Below, piece by piece: positions 61,796-64,000 of a stretch of 64,000 nt of DNA; positions within the stretch are counted from its first letter, which is position 1, and each line of letters opens with the position of its first letter. Under the pieces are notes generated by a model. The model ran no database searches. It was not told the DNA's origin and worked only from the letters and a program-made list of their open reading frames with translations. The DNA lies in NCBI GenBank assembly GCA_025765595.1, contig JAIVFH010000075.1, forward strand, positions 1 through 64,000, written 5' to 3'. Source of the stretch: Obelidium mucronatum (taxonomy: Eukaryota > Chytridiomycota > Chytridiomycetes > Chytridiales > Chytriomycetaceae). Position numbers and translations under genes: made by a program.

Positions 61796-62390
61796 AAGAA
61801 AGGTTAACTCGACAGAAAGACAGAGCATCAGATATCGCAATACTTACGTCTGTCGAGCGATCGCCTGTAATGTACCAGATTTCGTCGACAAGCTGGGCCA
61901 GGTTCTTGAGGGCGTAGGGGGCGTTCTGTGGGTGTGCCATCAGGGCGAGGGCGTCTGGCCAGTGGCGCACGAGCGGCTTCAGCATGTCGAGGCGCAGCAG
62001 CACGGCAGCGCGGATCTTCTGCGGCACGCGCAGCGCAGCCCAGTCCGGGTGGGCGGCGGCCACGGCGGCCGGCAGCGCGCGCGTCGCGGCGGCAACAAAG
62101 TGTTCCGCCAGCTCGGCGCCGCCGCGCGCCGCGACGCCGGCGGCCATCGGCGACAGGCCGCGCGCCGCCGCCGCCGCGCGCAGCGCCGCCGTCGTGAACC
62201 CGTGCTGCGGCACGTGGTCCAGCGCCGCCGCAAGCAGCGCCGCGTCCGGCGTCGCGCGTCCGCCGGCTGCGTCCGCCGATGAAAAGACGATCCGCGAAAT
62301 GTCGGGCGGCGTCGCGGATGCCGATGATGTCGTGAAACGGCGGAGGAGTGTTCTGCTGAACATTGGAAATTTAGATATTATAAATCCCAT
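61439..62390 (-). CDS. COQ9: COQ9, ubiquinone biosynthesis protein, 256 aa
   Basis: Exons 61848-62390, 61685-61736 and 61439-61614 sum to 771 nt. The N-terminus looks like a mitochondrial presequence (MFSRTLLRRFTTSSASATPP). The body has the TetR-like fold of COQ9 (LDHVPQHGFTTAALRAAAAA, VPQKIRAAVLLRLDMLKPLV) and the lipid-binding C-terminal signature IWYITGDRSTD|MNWYSKRALLAGVYTSTELF, then DKSPDFVETAKFLDRRLQD. COQ9 binds isoprenoid intermediates and supports COQ7 in the inner-membrane Q complex. The first exon is exceptionally GC-rich. Intron 1 contains a homopolymer of about 45 bases. An alternative start lies at 62363. Confidence 0.93.
61739..61800. repeat. Long A homopolymer inside COQ9 intron 1
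   Basis: Nearly pure A tract on the plus strand, giving a T tract close to the 3' splice site on the coding strand; it may be an extended polypyrimidine tract. Exact length is uncertain. Confidence 0.85.
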
Positions 62391-62460
62391 TTCCCATTAA
62401 TATTAACTGTTTCTATTCAATGTCAATCAATCACAATCAATCAATCATTCATTCAATCAC

Positions 62461-63812
62461 TCAATCAAGGAGACCGAGATTCGCTGCTTCTATCCACCCT
62501 TCTTCGTCCCGAAGTCTGGCTCGACACCATCCATGTCTCCCAGGTCGCGAAATCACATACACTTCATCTCCCTCGCCATACGAGAGCTCTCCTTCAGACA
62601 TACTCTCATGCACGACCGTGGTAATATACACTCCCGGGATATTCGCCATCAGAATCGACCCATTCGCATAAACTGGCAAACTTGTGACCGAAAAAGCGTC
62701 AGATGGATCGGGTCGATCATTCCACTTGTCCAACGATGCAAAGCTGGGTGTCATGCGCGTAAAAGGATGATTTCCTTGTGCACTATTGCCAAGTTTCTTG
62801 TTCCTCTTGTGCGATAAACAGTAATACACCAATCCCAATGCGACCAATATTAATCCTCCACCGACACTTGATATTGCTGCAATCACGCCAGGACTCATAC
62901 TCCCCACATTTTCATTTGTTTTCAATGTTGATGTTGTTGGTGCTGCCAATGTACTCAATTGTGTGGATCCTTGACCAGCACTTGTCGCAAAAGGAAAAAT
63001 CGTCTTTCCACTCACTGAATCGGTAGACGCTATTGCTGATGCTGCCGTTGTTGGAACAGCATTGTCAGTCGTCATCGGGAAAGGGGGGGATGGTGGCAGA
63101 GGTGGCGGCACAGGTATAACAGGGCCAGGACCAGGATTAGTTGGCGTCGACGGGTATCCATTCACCAAGAACCCGCCAGTCTCTGCATTGGCCTGTGATG
63201 TCCAAACCGGATTCGTGAGCGAAGATTGACCGGCATTGAACAGCGTCAAAACCCCATTCACTGCATCCAAGCAAAGAAGGCCGCTTGTCCCCCAAGTATT
63301 TCCAAGTTTGTTGCTTTCCTAGTGGACGGAAAATTTTCATTTAATCAAAAAACGTCAGTTGGGCTTTTAAGAAAGATATGTTGCTCCTTCTTTCCTTACC
63401 ACGCTTATCAAAGCACCATCATCAAGAGTGATCCCAACATTTCCATCTGCGCCATAGGATAATCTGCTGACAACTTCCTGGCCGCCACTCCTTTGGGTGT
63501 TTGAAGCCCATTTAACAAACTTATCTCCCGTACGATAGAGGACCAAGTTTGCATCATGCTGCAAATAATTGGAAGAATAGTATATAAGTTCAACGAGTGA
63601 TACGAAAGAAAAGAAATGCAGAGAGGGGGGCAGAGAGAAGGAAGGAGACTCCAAACCTGTAGAACCAAATGGTAGACACCAGTTGTCCTGCCAAACAGCT
63701 GGCAAGCAGGAATTGATTGTCCAGGGCTCATGCACACCCAGTCTCCGATCACTACACTGGCGGGGTAGTAAGTATCGCAATAGATCACTGGGATTGGTAT
63801 GGTTGTGGCCAT
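62461..63812 (-). CDS. Receptor-like protein: bulb-type lectin, TM helix, SH3; 390 aa
   Basis: Exons 63657-63812, 63400-63558 and 62461-63318 sum to 1173 nt. The N-terminal part resembles a bulb-type (GNA-like) mannose-binding lectin: VYHLVLQHDANLVLYRTGDK (two exons), FVKWASNT, SYGADGNVGITLDDG and VLTLFNAGQSSL. A Pro/Thr/Ser-rich stalk follows (PGPVIPVPPPLPPSPPFP), then one membrane helix (VIAAISSVGGGLILVALGLV), a basic stop-transfer (SHKRNKK) and a C-terminal SH3 domain (VHESMSEGELSYGEGDEVYV, GRHGWCRARLRDEEGWIEAA). No classical signal peptide is visible, and the start is constrained by the neighbouring gene 41 bp away. Sensing of sugars outside with SH3 signalling inside is inferred. Confidence 0.8.
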
Positions 63813-63853
63813 TCTCTTTATACTGTATTTTTTTATTAATATTTCGTTTCAAA

Positions 63854-64000
63854 ATGCATAACATCAAATCCATCATTGTCACCAACAACAACTACAAGAC
63901 TCTCCTCACGATCTTCTATGTTCTAGCCTGGTACACTACGTCTCTAGGTCTCAGCATGTACAACAGATGGCTCTTCAGCGTCGATCACTTGAACTTTGCA
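63854..64000 (+). CDS. TPT/SLC35-family sugar or nucleotide-sugar transporter, N-terminal fragment
   Basis: The first 49 codons are present before the window ends. The sequence LLTIFYVLAWYTTSLGLSMY then NRWLFSVDHLNFA is the first membrane helix and the N-K/R-W loop typical of triose-phosphate-transporter superfamily members such as SLC35C2. These reside in Golgi or ER membranes and exchange nucleotide sugars or phosphates. The start ATG is the first in frame and lies 41 bp from the divergent lectin-SH3 start codon. Confidence 0.75.
   Translation, partial: MHNIKSIIVTNNNYKTLLTIFYVLAWYTTSLGLSMYNRWLFSVDHLNFA

Noticed and set aside
1..64000. CRISPR arrays, bacterial operons, rRNA or tRNA genes
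   Set aside because: No regularly spaced identical repeats, no tRNA-like B boxes in a cloverleaf context and no rRNA similarity were recognised; the sequence is eukaryotic and intron-rich.

Overview
The window looks like a chromosome segment of a zoosporic (flagellated) fungus, most likely a chytrid. About 47 kb on the right is compact, intron-rich fungal sequence with conserved genes. An axonemal dynein heavy chain (33.8-46.9 kb) implies a motile flagellum, and the ribosomal, eIF3, TORC1 and cyclin genes read as fungal. Introns are mostly 45-90 nt with GTAAGT/GTATGT/GTGAGT donors, and some are as short as 31-36 nt.

Left part (1 to about 14.6 kb): an unusual gene cluster unlike the rest. It holds (i) a minus-strand multi-exon gene with an internal ubiquitin-like domain that runs off the left edge; (ii) a 355-aa protein whose first 30 residues copy the histone H3 tail (23/30 identical, but K4 and K27 are Arg) and which has no histone fold; (iii) a minus-strand SET-domain protein with an in-frame TAA near its end; (iv) a 380-aa protein with an acidic tail; and (v) a 659-aa ten-exon nuclear-looking protein. 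Genes ii, iv and v splice into open frames. They share cis modules: a roughly 580-bp upstream block with GGCGCC hairpin, C-homopolymer and CATACTG palindrome before ii and v, a 120-bp tandem block before iv, and a duplicated block with a CCTGAAACTTTCAGG palindrome after ii and iv. This suggests one co-regulated selfish or virus-like element that engages chromatin. I cannot name its family. A broken pogo/Tigger-like transposase follows (14.9-16.3 kb).

Right part, in order: secreted GPI-type protein (-); degenerate roughly 120-bp tandem repeats; PPWD1-like cyclophilin (-) divergent from SURF6/Rrp14 (+); eIF3h (+); divergent kinesin (+); PHO80-type cyclin (-); endophilin-like BAR-SH3 protein (-); inner-arm dynein heavy chain (-); ribosomal protein uS4 (-); Raptor (+); ribosomal stalk protein uL10/P0 (+); a 2227-aa coiled-coil protein (+); COQ9 (-); a bulb-lectin/TM/SH3 receptor-like protein (-); and the start of a TPT-family sugar transporter (+) at the right edge.

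Four genes (kinesin, Raptor, coiled-coil, COQ9) have very GC-rich 5' coding islands in otherwise moderate-GC sequence. Exon boundaries were read by eye. Where a full exon sum is divisible by three this is stated; elsewhere only outer coordinates are firm.
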